NCBI GenBank assembly: GCA_037577475.1
Contig: CM075184.1
Location: 30,587,094 to 30,651,093, forward strand
Origin: Chaunax sp. Z400
Taxonomy: Eukaryota; Chordata; Actinopteri; Lophiiformes; Chaunacidae
DNA length: 64,000 bases
Direction: 5' to 3'
Numbering within the stretch: position 1 is the stretch's first letter; each line of letters starts with the position of its first letter. The notes under the pieces were generated by a model. That model was not told the DNA's origin. It saw only the letters and a program-made list of their open reading frames with translations, and searched no databases. The position numbers and the translations under genes are program-made. Below, piece after piece: positions 36,729-50,023 of the stretch.

Positions 36729-39700
36729 CTAGCAGACAGAAACAGTAATGAAGGAAATCTATCGTTTTACAACTGGTGGACGGCAGGAACAGACACATCT
36801 GTAAAAGGCATGGGATTGGGATGTGAGTGATAAAAATGAAACAAGGACATAACAGTACCTGTTGGGAGATGATGAGCATAGTGACCAGGAACAGGGTGAT
36901 GTATATGCAGCTCATCACCTGGGGGTGTTTCACCAACCCTATTGTTTTCAGGATGGATGCAAACTCTAGGCTGTAGAACAAAGCAGAACATTCACTTCCA
37001 TTTTTACTTATTCTTATTCTATGTATTTATGTAACTGGGAACCACCAGCACCGATTTAGCATGTAGTTATGAGGTGGCTCTGATACACACTTGCTTTTTT
37101 ACAGCCAGTCTCACCTGCTGCAGTTCCAGCTGCTAGAAATGTGTGTGTAGAGGATGTTTCCGTAGGCCACGAAGAGAACCCTCTTGGTGCTGAGGATGAT
37201 GGTGTAGTATGATGCGGAGGCCAGGGCGAGGAAGAGCACTTTGAGCTCAAAGCTCACTCGGAGGAAGACTCCACATGCAATGAGTGATAGGATACAGCAG
37301 TACACGGAGTACTGGGGGGAGAGAAAAGATGCAAGTGGACCAGGGATAATGACACTTGGCGACAAATCTGATGACAAAGTGTTTAAACAACCCCTATTTA
37401 GCATTTATTAGCAGTATACCATTGATTTACTGTTTTGTGACACACTAGTATGCAGTTGTAAGCACAAATAAGGACATTTTTAAGGGTTTATCAATGTATT
37501 TGACAATAACTATCAATCCTCCGGTGAAGCATCTATAGGTGGTGTATAGACAGAAAATTAATAATTGACAATCTAATATAAAACCGTTGTATTTACATAC
37601 AACGGTTCCTGATGTTTTGGTCCATGTATGTACCCTCCCTCAAAATACTATTTAATCAAGTTTAATATGAGGAAAACCTTAAATATTACCATTGGGTAAC
37701 ACATTTATCACTCACAGGCAGGTAGAAGAGATCACCCTCGAATCGCTCCTCATGGGAATAATTTGTTGGAGGCATGTCAGCAATATCACTGGAACATTCT
37801 GGCACACGTGTCTGGACGAAGCACTGCAGCGGGATAGAAAGATTTGACTGACAAGCAACCCCTGAGTGCCTTAAAGTTTGGCATGGCAGCAATGAAGAGT
37901 AGCACAACCAGAAATAGCAGCGTTTATGTATCTATATATATATATCTATATCTATATATAAATATATATATATAATGGACCCCACTCTACGTGAGCACAA
38001 TCTCACCAGGTTGAACACTGCCAAGACGGTGATGACCACCGTAGTGATGGTGGCCAGAGGGAGGCGCACACATGGCCGCTTTACCACCGCCTCAGACGCA
38101 GCCTGCAGCCACTGAAACCTCGACAGCTTCTCTGGAAACAGGCGCTGCAGAGGATTAAGACCAAAAAAAAAAAGACAAAGATGATAAATCAAACAGGTAC
38201 AAGAAGGACAGTCATCCAATCTGCAGACATCAATCAGTCATTCATCGCTGGCTATTTCCAGAGAGGGCACATGTCTCAGAGGAGAAAACAATGCATGTGA
38301 AAGACTGAATATCAGGTGTCGTCTGCCAAGTCAGTAGGTTAGTTATAGAGAGCAACAGCACAGTGAATGCAAAGGATGCCTTCAATGACATGACATGAAC
38401 ACACCACACATCCTTTTCAACCTTTCCTTTATTTAGTAAAGCATTTGCCTTTTGTAATATGCTTGTGTTATGTTTTTGAACTATGAGCCTCTAAGAGTTT
38501 TTCTCTCAATAGTGCAGCGACAAACAGGAGCCCTGTACAAACACCTTGATATTGTCTAACGTGACTTACATAAAGGTCATATTATATGACGAAGTGAAAC
38601 AGTTTCTCTTTCGGTTTAAAAAAAGGCAAAACCCACACATCACCAGACCCACAACGTCTTTATTTTGAGTTCTATAGTTAAGCGCTTGACCTTGGAAACA
38701 GCAGTTCCCAAAACAATCTCACACATGCTGAGTAGCACACTGTCTCCTAACTATTCTGTTCATTGAAAAGTTCTCATCTGTGAGCTGATTGTTGGAGAAA
38801 AACAGACCAAATAATAATGGGGAGTAATCCAAAGAAACACTTCTGGGTAGTGAGTAGAACTGCATTTCCTTGAAGGCTTGCTGTAATTTTATTTTATCAC
38901 TGAATAACACCACTTGTGAGTCATACACATGTAATGAGGATTAGGGCCAGTCTCTTTTACATTGACCTGCATTCAGTGTGGCTTGAAAGGTTGCTGTGAA
39001 AGGTAAGACAGGTTTGCTGGGCCTCTGAGGCCTATTTAAATACTAACAAAATCCTAACTGAGCTAAAACATGAACTGCAATCACTTACATATCTAATGCT
39101 AAATGCCGCTATAAGACTTCACTCACTGACCTGGAAGTGACCTGCAAAACAGATGGCCAGGATCAGCAGCAGCACACAGGCCAGCACTCCAAATGACATC
39201 CCCAACATCTGTCGACTGAGAGAGATAAAAAGAAGAGTATATAAAAAAAAAAAACAGCGCTTCTTCTTCGCCGACCAGTACAAACATTATCCTCAAAATG
39301 TCTTCTTCCAGGTTGCAATGTATTATACAGATTAGTGATAGTAAATAATGGAGGAGAATCGGGTCATACTTACTCCTTTGTGACAAACATCTGAACCAAA
39401 AAGATGCAGAGGAAGATGAAGGTGGCACAGCCAACATAGTGTTTGAACATCGGCAAATCCAGGGACCGGTACTTGGAAGAGGAAAAAGAAAATACACCTG
39501 AGCCTCTTAGTTCAGCCCCAGAATGCTTCAGTGGTAATGTACGGTATGACCGTGTGGGATTATGAATGCTTTTTGTCCGACTCACCTGTTTTTCCAAATC
39601 TTTCTTTGGAAACCACGGAGCTAAACTGCTACTCTCTTCAGAATTAGACCACTGCCTGAGAGAGAGGAGGGAGGGAAGAATGAGAGATGGGATAAAAGGA

Positions 39701-42700
39701 AGGTGGAAGAAAAATGAGTGATGAAAGAGAGAGAAAGCAGGGGAGCAAGGTAGGAAGAAACATAAAGAAAGAATAGATATTTGATCTTAGCTTTACACTT
39801 CAAATGTCACAAGTTAAACATCTGTACTGTGACTGTTTTCTGTCACCCTAGAGGAGTCAACTACCACCTAGTTAAAAAAAATGGGATAAAGTAATGAAAG
39901 AGAGGTTTAAAAAAAAGAAAAGGTGATTCTGATTGCCTTGATATCAATATATGTGTTACAATATTTAGGTATTTGCAAAAATATGACACCAAACTACGAC
40001 ACTACCGCGATGCTTGCAGCTGTGTGAGGCTGTATTTGTGCACAGCAGGGCTTTGAGCTACATGAGCATGTTAAAATGCTCACAAAGGCAATGCTGAACT
40101 TATTAATGTCAGACAGGCATTATGGTCACCATGATCACCATGCTAACATTTGATAATTAGTAATAAACACAAGGTACACCTGAGGCCGATGGAATTATGG
40201 TTAGTTTTGTATGTATTTCATTACAAAACAAATTACTGCACAAAACATGCTTATTAATCTGATGACACTGCTAGTCGAAAAGTCAGGGATCACAAAATTA
40301 TAATGTTTAACACAGCATTTCGTTATGAGAACTTTGTCACATTGGCATGCCTTGATTTCAAGCAGTCATCAGTGATGTCACAGCAGGTGTTCTGCATGAT
40401 CCATCAAATACCTGCTTTAATAGCTTAAATGCAACCAAACCCACAGAGAACAATGTAGCAGATGTTTTTCTGTTTTGTGCGATTTGGCCCGAATTTCAGC
40501 TTTAGTCATATTTCTCAGAAATATCAAATAAAAAATCCACAACATGATGATTTCACTTGCTGGAAAAATGGACCTACTTGCTGCTGAGCTCATCTATGGT
40601 CGTAGTCATCTCGTTGTGTAGCTCCTCATCAAACTTACTCTTCTGGGATTTATTTCTGCACAGGAAAGCACAGAGACAATTAGGAAGAGGCAGGCGGACA
40701 GAGACTGAAACACGCAAGTGGACTGGAACAGATGCTGGAAAACCAGATGAGGTCATGCAGGTCCAGTTTAGCTGTGCTTGGAGGCAACGTGGTTAATGCC
40801 ATACTGAGCATTAGAGAGGAAAGAGAAATGGTGTTTGTGCCTGTGAGAGAGTCACACAGAGGGGGTGTGCTGGATGAAGAATGCCCTGTGTTAGATGATC
40901 TCTGTGGGATTCAGCAGTGTTTCTGTCATGCTTCTGTCTGGAAACCCCCAACTCTATCAGGAAGGAAACGCTCACACAGATGCACAGACCCAGATACACA
41001 CAATCCCCAGTCAGTGATCAGTGTTAATAGAAGCATGTCTACTAACAAAAGGCCACAGGGTTTCTGATGGCGTCTGAGATCGTAGTTGAGGTAGCAGCGA
41101 GAAACAGTGACAGAGGACTAGTGTTATACCACTGCTCAGGTTAGTGTTGGGATAGCAAGGCTCTCCATTTAGGCAATAGTTCTCACTCTGTGGGACAGGA
41201 CATCACAGAGGTGTGAGATACAGAATGATTAAAGCATTTAGTGTGAATTATATTTGCTATAGTAGTAATTTATAGTGTAAATGAAATGTGTTACTATTAC
41301 CCAGCTCTCATAAAAAGTGAATAAATTCAATATTATCCAAATTATTTCTTTTTGGAAAGTGCACAAAGCAAACTGGTGCTATTCTGCAATTTAAAGCAAT
41401 GGCTGAAAAGGAAAAATCTTAGTATTTACAGGATTTGAGAGCTAATTTAGACTTCAAAAATAGAAATGGCTTTGAGGAAGCATCCATTTGTTTTGGTTTT
41501 AAGGGGCCACAAGACCAAAAGGTTGAGAACTACTGCACTGATGGAATGAGGGCCTTGCAGGCCACAAAGGCCCCACTCACTTATAGCTGCTGAATGGATG
41601 GGTAGGCAAGGAGAAGGGTTCTTCTAGGGACTCATCAAGGCTGTCAGGGCCCAACAACAACAACAGCACACAAATAAAATTAATAACAACAGAGCAGTGG
41701 GGACACAAAACGCCTGCAGCTGATGAAATAAATGAAAATCCATCCCAAACTGTTGAGTAATTCTGGAGAAGGTGATTGTTGAATCTCATTCCCAGGTCAT
41801 TAAATACAGGTGCTTTGGGTCGGCAGCCACAACAACAGACCTTTTTACACAGAGATCACACAACTGCACCTCAATGAAGACCCTTCTCTACCCTGAACAT
41901 TCAACTGCAGAATCACTGTGTGTGATTTTAGACCGAACGCCTGCGCTCCGCAAGCAAAAGAGGCATGATGTATAACACCCTGTTACATGGTGGTTGATCA
42001 TGTCCTCTGTTCGGAGGGTGAGGAGCTCTCTCACCTTGACCACCTTGTCTTCCCCAATGTGAAGACATTTTTAGTTGCTTTTATTCTTCTTTGAGTTCGC
42101 TGCATGCTGCTACTAGCTGCTCTTTAAATCTTCTGGTTGTGGGTCGTACACATAATACGTCATCAAAACGTCACATCTACAGACGTTGATTCAGTACTGG
42201 AATCCTCCTCTATGATAGTCAGTACAGGATGTGGTTGAATGGAAGGTCCTGGAGTTTTTTTTGTAATGTTCTGGAAGGTTTTGGAAGTGAAACAGCCCCA
42301 CTTTAAACAGGCTATGTAAAATCCAAAGTGATGGTATTTGACGACCTGGAAGTGAAACTCAATAATTAACTTCCTCCAGAATCACTCGTCCTTCCTGTAA
42401 TACAGCTTGATATACGATTGTGAACAGGAGAAGCTTACTCCCATCTGTTACTTTTAACCACAGAAAAAACAACAACATTCTGCTGCCTGATGTCATCAAG
42501 CCTGAGAGGGTCAACCTCTTCTCACCGTCACCTCAGCCTCAGACCTGTTCACCGGTTCCTGCCTCTGCCAAAGTGGACTGTACATAACTAAATTAAATTA
42601 ACATTTTATAGATAACACAAACCTCCATTCTCACGGGATGCTTTTAGGCACACACTTATCTCCTCTAATCACATTACTCCAGCCCACACAGTTCGTGTGG

Positions 42701-45700
42701 GTGAGTCCCACTAATCAGCAGCTAGACTTTAAATATTTGTCCTTACGCTTATTGCCTGTGCCAGCAAGGTAAAGAGAATTAACCATTATAAGCTACAACC
42801 ATAAATCAATTTGTCTGTGCATGATTTGAGGCTAATGGAAGGGCTCTTTCTAGAGCTCAGCACTCCCACCACTCTGTAGGAAATGACTGCCAATGCAGCA
42901 CAGCTGTTCTCATCAGACCCTCTGTGATGACATTCTGTTGGTGAATGTTTCATTTGCAGGTTGAGACTCCATGAGTCACTCTTCATGTGCATGACTTACT
43001 GCAGATAACGTTTGATTTCCAGTAATGCATTAAAGTAACAGCGTAATTAATAGCATATCATTATACAAGAGGCTGATTTATGCATTATTACATAAGTTTT
43101 ACTCATGTAAATACTGTTTGAGGGGAAGACGGCACACCTTACACCTCATCAATATGAATGTGTGCCGACAAAGCACCACTAAGACTTTAAGGTTACACAG
43201 TAATCTTCATATTTCCCTGCTGTTGGACCTGGCATTTACATACAAAGCGATGGTTTCTTGCAGACACCTCTACATCATTTGTGACAGCTAACATCCAGCG
43301 TGCTCACTGTAAATCACTTTGGATAAGACCATGAGCTGGATATGAAATGTTTCAAGTGCAGATCACACGTCAGCAAGAAGAGAAGTAGGACTTAAAAGGA
43401 AAATCTCACATTTAGACAAGCTGTCTAGAATGACCTTGATTACCATCATAATAACTTCATCTTATAGATTATGCCATAAAAATAATGACACATCCTTCTA
43501 AATGCTTTGATACACTGTATTAACAAATATTAATAATGAAATCCAATGATATAGGAACAGTTCTGTTTCTATTGACAGATGGGAAAGGTGATGGAATAAA
43601 ACTCTTCCCTCATGCAGGCAACTGGGATCCTACAGAGCAGAGTTCAGCACCTACATCTGTCCAAGGACCAGAATCTTTCCAAGCAGACAGTCTGGGGGCC
43701 ACTTTCACTAACTAACTAACTAACTAACTAACTACATAACAAATAAATTCAATCTACATAAACTAATTAGATACTTAACTAAAAAATGTCCTCAGACCTC
43801 CACCTACAGTAGGAGGTGCCCGTGCTTCCAGGGTGAATATGTGTGATTAAACTCTGTGAACGTTTACTATACGTTAAAGATAATAATAGTCAATAAATAG
43901 GGACTTTACATGAGGTTTCATTCTTTAGCTACTGCAGCTGCTCAGAGTTGTTCTCACCTCTCAGTGATCTTGGTGCCGAGGGATGATCGTAGAGGGATGT
44001 CCTGGAAAAGAGGGACAACAGTCACTCAGTAAGGATTCATCATAAAAAAAATATTTTTTTAAACACTGACACTGAATTTATCCAACATTTGAAGGGTACT
44101 TGAACCACTCACAAGTATTTCCTTCAGTCATATGTATTCTACTTGTCATAGAGATACCTCTCAAACACTATGGACAAAACTAGAAAATCTAACATCAATT
44201 AAAAAAAAGTTAAACGTCTCTCATACTTCACTAAATCTTATAACATTTCCCATTTTTTCAAATTGTGGGTGAAAAAAGGAGGTCTTTCTTTAATATTTCT
44301 AACCACAGATTATTTATAACATCACTTCCTGAATTAACAGTCAGACCATGCATTGTATCTGTGCAGTATGCTTTAATGTGGGCTCCAGCAGAGCAGTAGT
44401 TGCTGCCTTGCTAACAAGTGAAAAAGAGCAAACATGCTAACCTTGATGCGCGACTTGCCATTGACAATGGCGTCTGGGGCGAAGCCCTCTCGGTTCTGAA
44501 GGTGGGCGAAAGGTTTGACAGCTCCCCAAGATTCCAGGTAACGGGTCATACGCACCGACGCCCGCATCTTCAGACCATCATTCACCCGAGGTTTAGGCGT
44601 GTTACGGCTGTTCAGTGATGGGTCTTTAGACTACAGACACACACAAACACAATTAGAAGTTACATTTATGGTGCAGCATTTAGCTGAAGCTTTAACAAAA
44701 AAAAAATCAAGTGAGATTTCCCTAAATGATAGAAGTAGTGTCTCAATGCAATCCAATTCTGGAGACTTATCAGACCTAAATTTGGTTCAAATTGCACAAT
44801 GCATCAGTTTTGTTTACCAAATCGGGTGAAGAGTAGGTGAATTTGAAGACATAAAGATTAAGAAAAAAAAAATGTTTTTTAAAAAGGAGATTTTGAAGTA
44901 CAGTGAACCCACCCGTGGATCAATGACTAGGTAGGTACGGACATTGAGCTCCTTTAGGTAGGGGTCCCTGAGGTGGCCGTTGCCCTCTTCCACTTCATAA
45001 GCTTTGTTCAGGTGCTTCAGAGTCGCCTCTGTGATGTGGACACGTCTAAAAACAATGAAACACTTGTAAGACATTCTTTCTCTTACTCAACAGCATTTGG
45101 AGTTCAATCAATTTTTCAAATTATTAAATAAAATATATATATATATTTTATATATAATATAAAATTGGTATAGCTGCACAAAGGCACCATTAATTCAAAT
45201 AACAACTTTACTTGCCAATGTGATTGAAAGCCTTCGTCATAGCGGCTTATAGGCTGGCTGTTTAACATGATTAATTTTATAATATTTAAATTAATGTAAT
45301 TAGCCTATATTGATGGCTGGCAAATGATTTCTGATGCTAAAATATAATGAGATATGACATATTCATGTAGTCAGGAAAGTTGTGTGCAGTTGTTATGAAC
45401 AGTAAGATTGCATGAACCTCAACTTGTGAAGGACGATATGACAATAAGAAAGACAAAAATAAAAGGTGTTATGAAACAAATGCACATGCACGAGATAGAA
45501 CAGTATGACCACTTACCCTGGAAGGCCTCCTGACTCCATGTGATTGGCCAGTGTGACATCGTGTGACCACACGTCAAACTGCCATTTGCGAAGGCCGATC
45601 ACGCCGCAGAGCACGTTGCCCGAGTGCACGCCAACTCTCATGTTGATATCCACTCTTGTGGCCTCCCGCACTTGCCTGGAGGAGTTTCACAGCTATACTA

Positions 45701-48700
45701 AAGCTCATTGTTGCTGAAGGTTGTTTCTAAATGCAGAACGCAGACCTTCAAGGCACATTAACAGTCTGGGGGGGGGGGGTTTATTACAGTATAATCTACT
45801 GTCATTTCCATATGTGTCTATGTGAAATGTCAGCAAAACAAATGTATGATTTTCAACACCAGGTTAAAAAACATCTTTTGGAACAGAGTCAGACCTTCCA
45901 ACTATTGTAATGCATTCTTTAAAATGACATGCCATTTTCACAGGGGCATTTATAAGCGTTAATGTACAAGACATTTTTTAAGATTAAGTGTGCCTGCCTA
46001 CACTAGATACATGACAGAGAATGACTCACTCTGCATTGCACCATAACAGGTGACCACTATTCACTGAGAGATTCCACATATAGCCCTTAACATATTTTAA
46101 ACAAGTCATATCTGCTCATCACAGCTCTTTTACATCAAGAGACACTATACAGTACGCTTCAACCAGTGTTGAGGGTGAATGTTTTCAAACTCACTTGATG
46201 GCTTCACACATGTCCAGGCCCATTTTGACACAGTTTTTGGCATGTTTAGGCAGAGAGACCGGTAGCCCTGACACGCAATAGTAGCAATCTCCAAGGATCT
46301 TGATTCTCATACATTCATTTTCCTATAAGGAATTGAATAGAAGACATGAGAAACAATGAAGTACAGTTTTATGAAACATGTTTAAAAAGTTGCCTTTTTG
46401 CATAAAATGTGGTTAAGCAGACAGACAGGATATGACTGTATACATGCAGACATGTATGGGAGCTGCTCAAAACTTGTTATACTGAGGTTTACATGCATTG
46501 GTCATAGCCTGAGAAGAAGAGAATGTTTCCTTGTACAACTGCCCAACACAGACTTTCCCAGCCAGTTTGAGGTTGAGCTGAAATCCTCCCGTCACAATCT
46601 CCATAATCTAATCTTAATATTATCACTGCAGCACTCTCTAATGCTTTGAGGCAAGTGTTGTTTCTAATAAGGGCATAAAGAAATTCTGAATGATGACTCA
46701 CCTTGGCAATTTGGTCAAACTTGCCAAACAATTCATTGAGCATAATGACCAGCTCTTTGGGAGAACAGTCACTGGCCAATTGGGTGAAACCAACAATGTC
46801 AGCGTAGAGAATACTGAAAGAGAGAAGAAAAAAAATACAATGAGTTTAATACTTACATACACACATCACCCAGAAGACCGGCGGGCTAAGACGACTCAGC
46901 ACCTCTCCCCATAAAGACATCTCACAGTAACCACAGGCCGAGCTTTCAGGTTTGGGATATGACGTTTAACTTGAACGTGATGGATTATTGCTGAGCAATG
47001 GGAATATATGTCACTTTAGTCTATCTGTAATTCCTTGTGATTTACATGTTCTATTCTATTCCATTCTATGTCCAGGCTGCAAACAAAAATAGTTGTTTTT
47101 GCCATAAAGCTCACACATTTCTATTCTTCGAGTTCAACCCATTTTGACCCATTATGACCATTTGGGCACCTGAGTTTTGACATAGGATTGCAGTTAAAAA
47201 GCTCCTGACCCATGTCCTGATGACCACAAGTGGACCTGATCAGCAGCTGATTAAAGCTGAGTCATAGCCTTAGCATAAGCATATCTCATCTGACTTCAAA
47301 AAGACCCTGACAATACAAGGAGGAACAGTTGGAGGTTGGAAAAAAGCCCAACCCTCACAACGTCTGTCCTGCCTCCCTGCCTTAGCATTGCTTGACACAG
47401 TGGGAACTGGAACTCTAACCATTGTAATGTGAGCCTTCGCCATTCTCAGAGCAACAAGATAGGGTTGAATACCAGTATATCAATTTTTACCCCAAGGTGT
47501 CACACGTAGGGGCAACCGCTCTTATTGAGCCTATAAATGGGAGTGCAGAGACTCTACAATCCATCCAGACAACTGTGACGCTTCCCGTTTTTATTTCTCA
47601 CAACAGCCTCCTCCAGAGTAGGTTATGTGTGTAGCATAAGCTACCATAGCATCATACTCTGAAAAGAAGTTAACCAGTGTCATAAGACTGAAACCAGAGG
47701 TAACACTGAAGTTACCTCACTGACAACAAGCAGCTGTAGTACAAGCCTCAGGGCAGCCAGCGCTGAATACCATCAGTGAATACCAACAGATCTGTAGCCT
47801 GTCCTAAGTATATCTGCCCATCTGTGGACCAGCGGAGGGACACAGATTCTACACCATTTCACTGCCTGACTGAAGATAGCCAGGTGCTTCATGGGACAGA
47901 CAACACAGCTAATGACTGGGTCTGACTAGGGTAATTATAGGGATAGGTCAGTAATGTAGCCTATCATTCAACACCTTCATACTGTGGTCAATAATGAACA
48001 TGACTGATGCCTTCACAACGACCCCTTGATTAGCAAAGACAAAAAGTTCAGTGTCTGAAATACAAGATAACAGAGTGGATAATAAACGGCCCAACCATTT
48101 TCTGTTTTTGCCATCTATGCTGCTTTTTCAATTAAACTATACGTTTGAATTACATCTTTCAATTAAACTGATCAATCAAAGTGAAACGGTAAGTGCCGTT
48201 AGCGTGAAAAAAGCCGTGAATGAGAGAAATTAAATGTTAGTTTTCTGAAAAAAAAGAAAATCCCGTGGGAAGGTGCCGCATTGCCGTATTTTGTGTGACT
48301 TCAGCCGAAGCACAACGTTATCCCGTCTGCTGTGTGTGACAGGCCCTGTGTCCGTGTATGTAGGTCAACCACGTCTCTGGCCATGTTCAGAAAGACACAG
48401 ACCTGCTGCTCATGGGACTAGGTGGACTATGGGGTTTCTATGTCACAACGTCATTATCAGAAAACTATGTGAGATCACAGCGTAAACATTTATTTTTAGA
48501 AAGGCTTGGGGGGAAAAAAGCATTTTGACATTAAAACATGCATTCTTGGACCAATATTTGAATGTTTGTCCATAAGGAACAAAAGAGACACATAAAACAA
48601 TACAACACTTAAAAAATTGCATAAAAAACCCTACTAAAGCTAAAATAAAATCTTATGAAGTCCTATAACATAATTCCCCTATTGAGGTAAGGCAAACACT

Positions 48701-49988
48701 GAATCTTGCCCACATTTATCTGAAAATTGTGCGGCCGAGCCATCTGCCAAAGTTCGATTCAAGCTGATGCAATATCTGTCAGCACTTGCTAAATTAATTA
48801 AACCCTCATAAAAACATAGAGCTGTATCTAGGTCAGGGGTCTGAAAGCAAACAGACAAACTAATCTCCATTGTTAGGAGAAGTGGCCGGTGAAATCTTTT
48901 CTCAAATGACGCACATAGAAAAAGAATAAATAGAAGTTTCCCTGAGAACAAGTGACGATTTATAACAAAGAGAATACAGAGAAAGTAAACAGTCATAAAA
49001 ATTAAATCAGTCTGAGGAAAGAGATGTTTTTAGCTTAGAAATATAGAAGCAAGCTTACAAAATACTATCTTTTTAAAAGCTAAACTAATTTTTCTCATTT
49101 AAGAGATAATAGTGGTAAAAAAAAAACAGTTGATGCCTTATAATAAGATATAATCATTTAAAATCTATTGCTTTCCATGTATTTCAAAGTGGTTTAGGTT
49201 TGTACCTGACATTCTCGTGCCTCTTGACATAAAGACTATGGAAGTTGTTGTCTTTGACGAGTCGCTGCTGCATTTCTATATCCTTACAGTCCTGCAAGCG
49301 CTCCATGATTGCTAACTTCATCTTCATGGAGATGTAGACTGGCAGAACAGACTGCAGCAGGTTCTCCTGCAAAATTCAGACATGCAAACAAACACAAACA
49401 ATTAGTTACATAACTGCAGTTTTGGTGAGCCAGAAAATTAGACTGATTTGACTGTGTTTGCACAACGAAATGAAAGTTTGCAGTCTCCATCATGCCACAC
49501 ATAGCATCAAATAAATAAAAATAGAGCAATATATACAGTTAGTAAAATACATATGTGCGTATACAGCAAAAGTTCAGATTACTTTTAATCACACCACTGG
49601 ATCTATTGCTTTATTATGTTAGAAATTCCAATGTGGTCCTTTGCCAAAGCCAAGTGTCCTGTTGTTTCCTGCCTTTTATTTCCCAGGAGCGTTTCTGGAC
49701 ACTCTCCACGCTGTACAGACAATCCAAGGACTAGACAATAATGAAATTGCACCATAACTTAATTTGGCGGCTTACTGTAAAGAGGCAAAAACGTTTTGAC
49801 TGAAAACATTCCAGCTTTTCACATTTTAAATTAATTTTTAGAAAACCTAAATACATATAAAAAAAAATTTAAATAGTCATTTAACCATTTTTATATCATA
49901 CTGACAACACAAGTCATGAAAGGCTAGGAATTTTGTATGTGTGGTTGTGTGAGTGCATAACAATGTGTGTGTGTTTGTGTGTGTGTGT

Positions 49989-50023
<35 letters not shown>

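Larger units (their letters stand above)
39586..44630 (-). other. adcy7: adcy7 exons 10-14: regulatory C1b linker
   Basis: Residues about 458-604: MRASVRMTRYLESWGAVKPF and PFAHLQNREGF in exon 10, then the small exons 11 (44 nt), 12 (60 nt) and 13 (78 nt) and the broken exon 14 (72 nt). Borders of exons 11 to 14 are all in the same phase, so exons 12 and 13 can be skipped singly or together without a frame change. KQWSNSE in exon 14 aligns with KQWLKSE of ADCY2, which confirms the acceptor at 39657. Confidence 0.8.

Noticed and set aside
39586..39626. Alternative acceptor inside adcy7 exon 14 (TTTAG|C) that would restore the frame
   Set aside because: It would remove the KQWSNSE segment, which aligns with ADCY2, has a poor pyrimidine tract, and is a worse explanation than a GA duplication.
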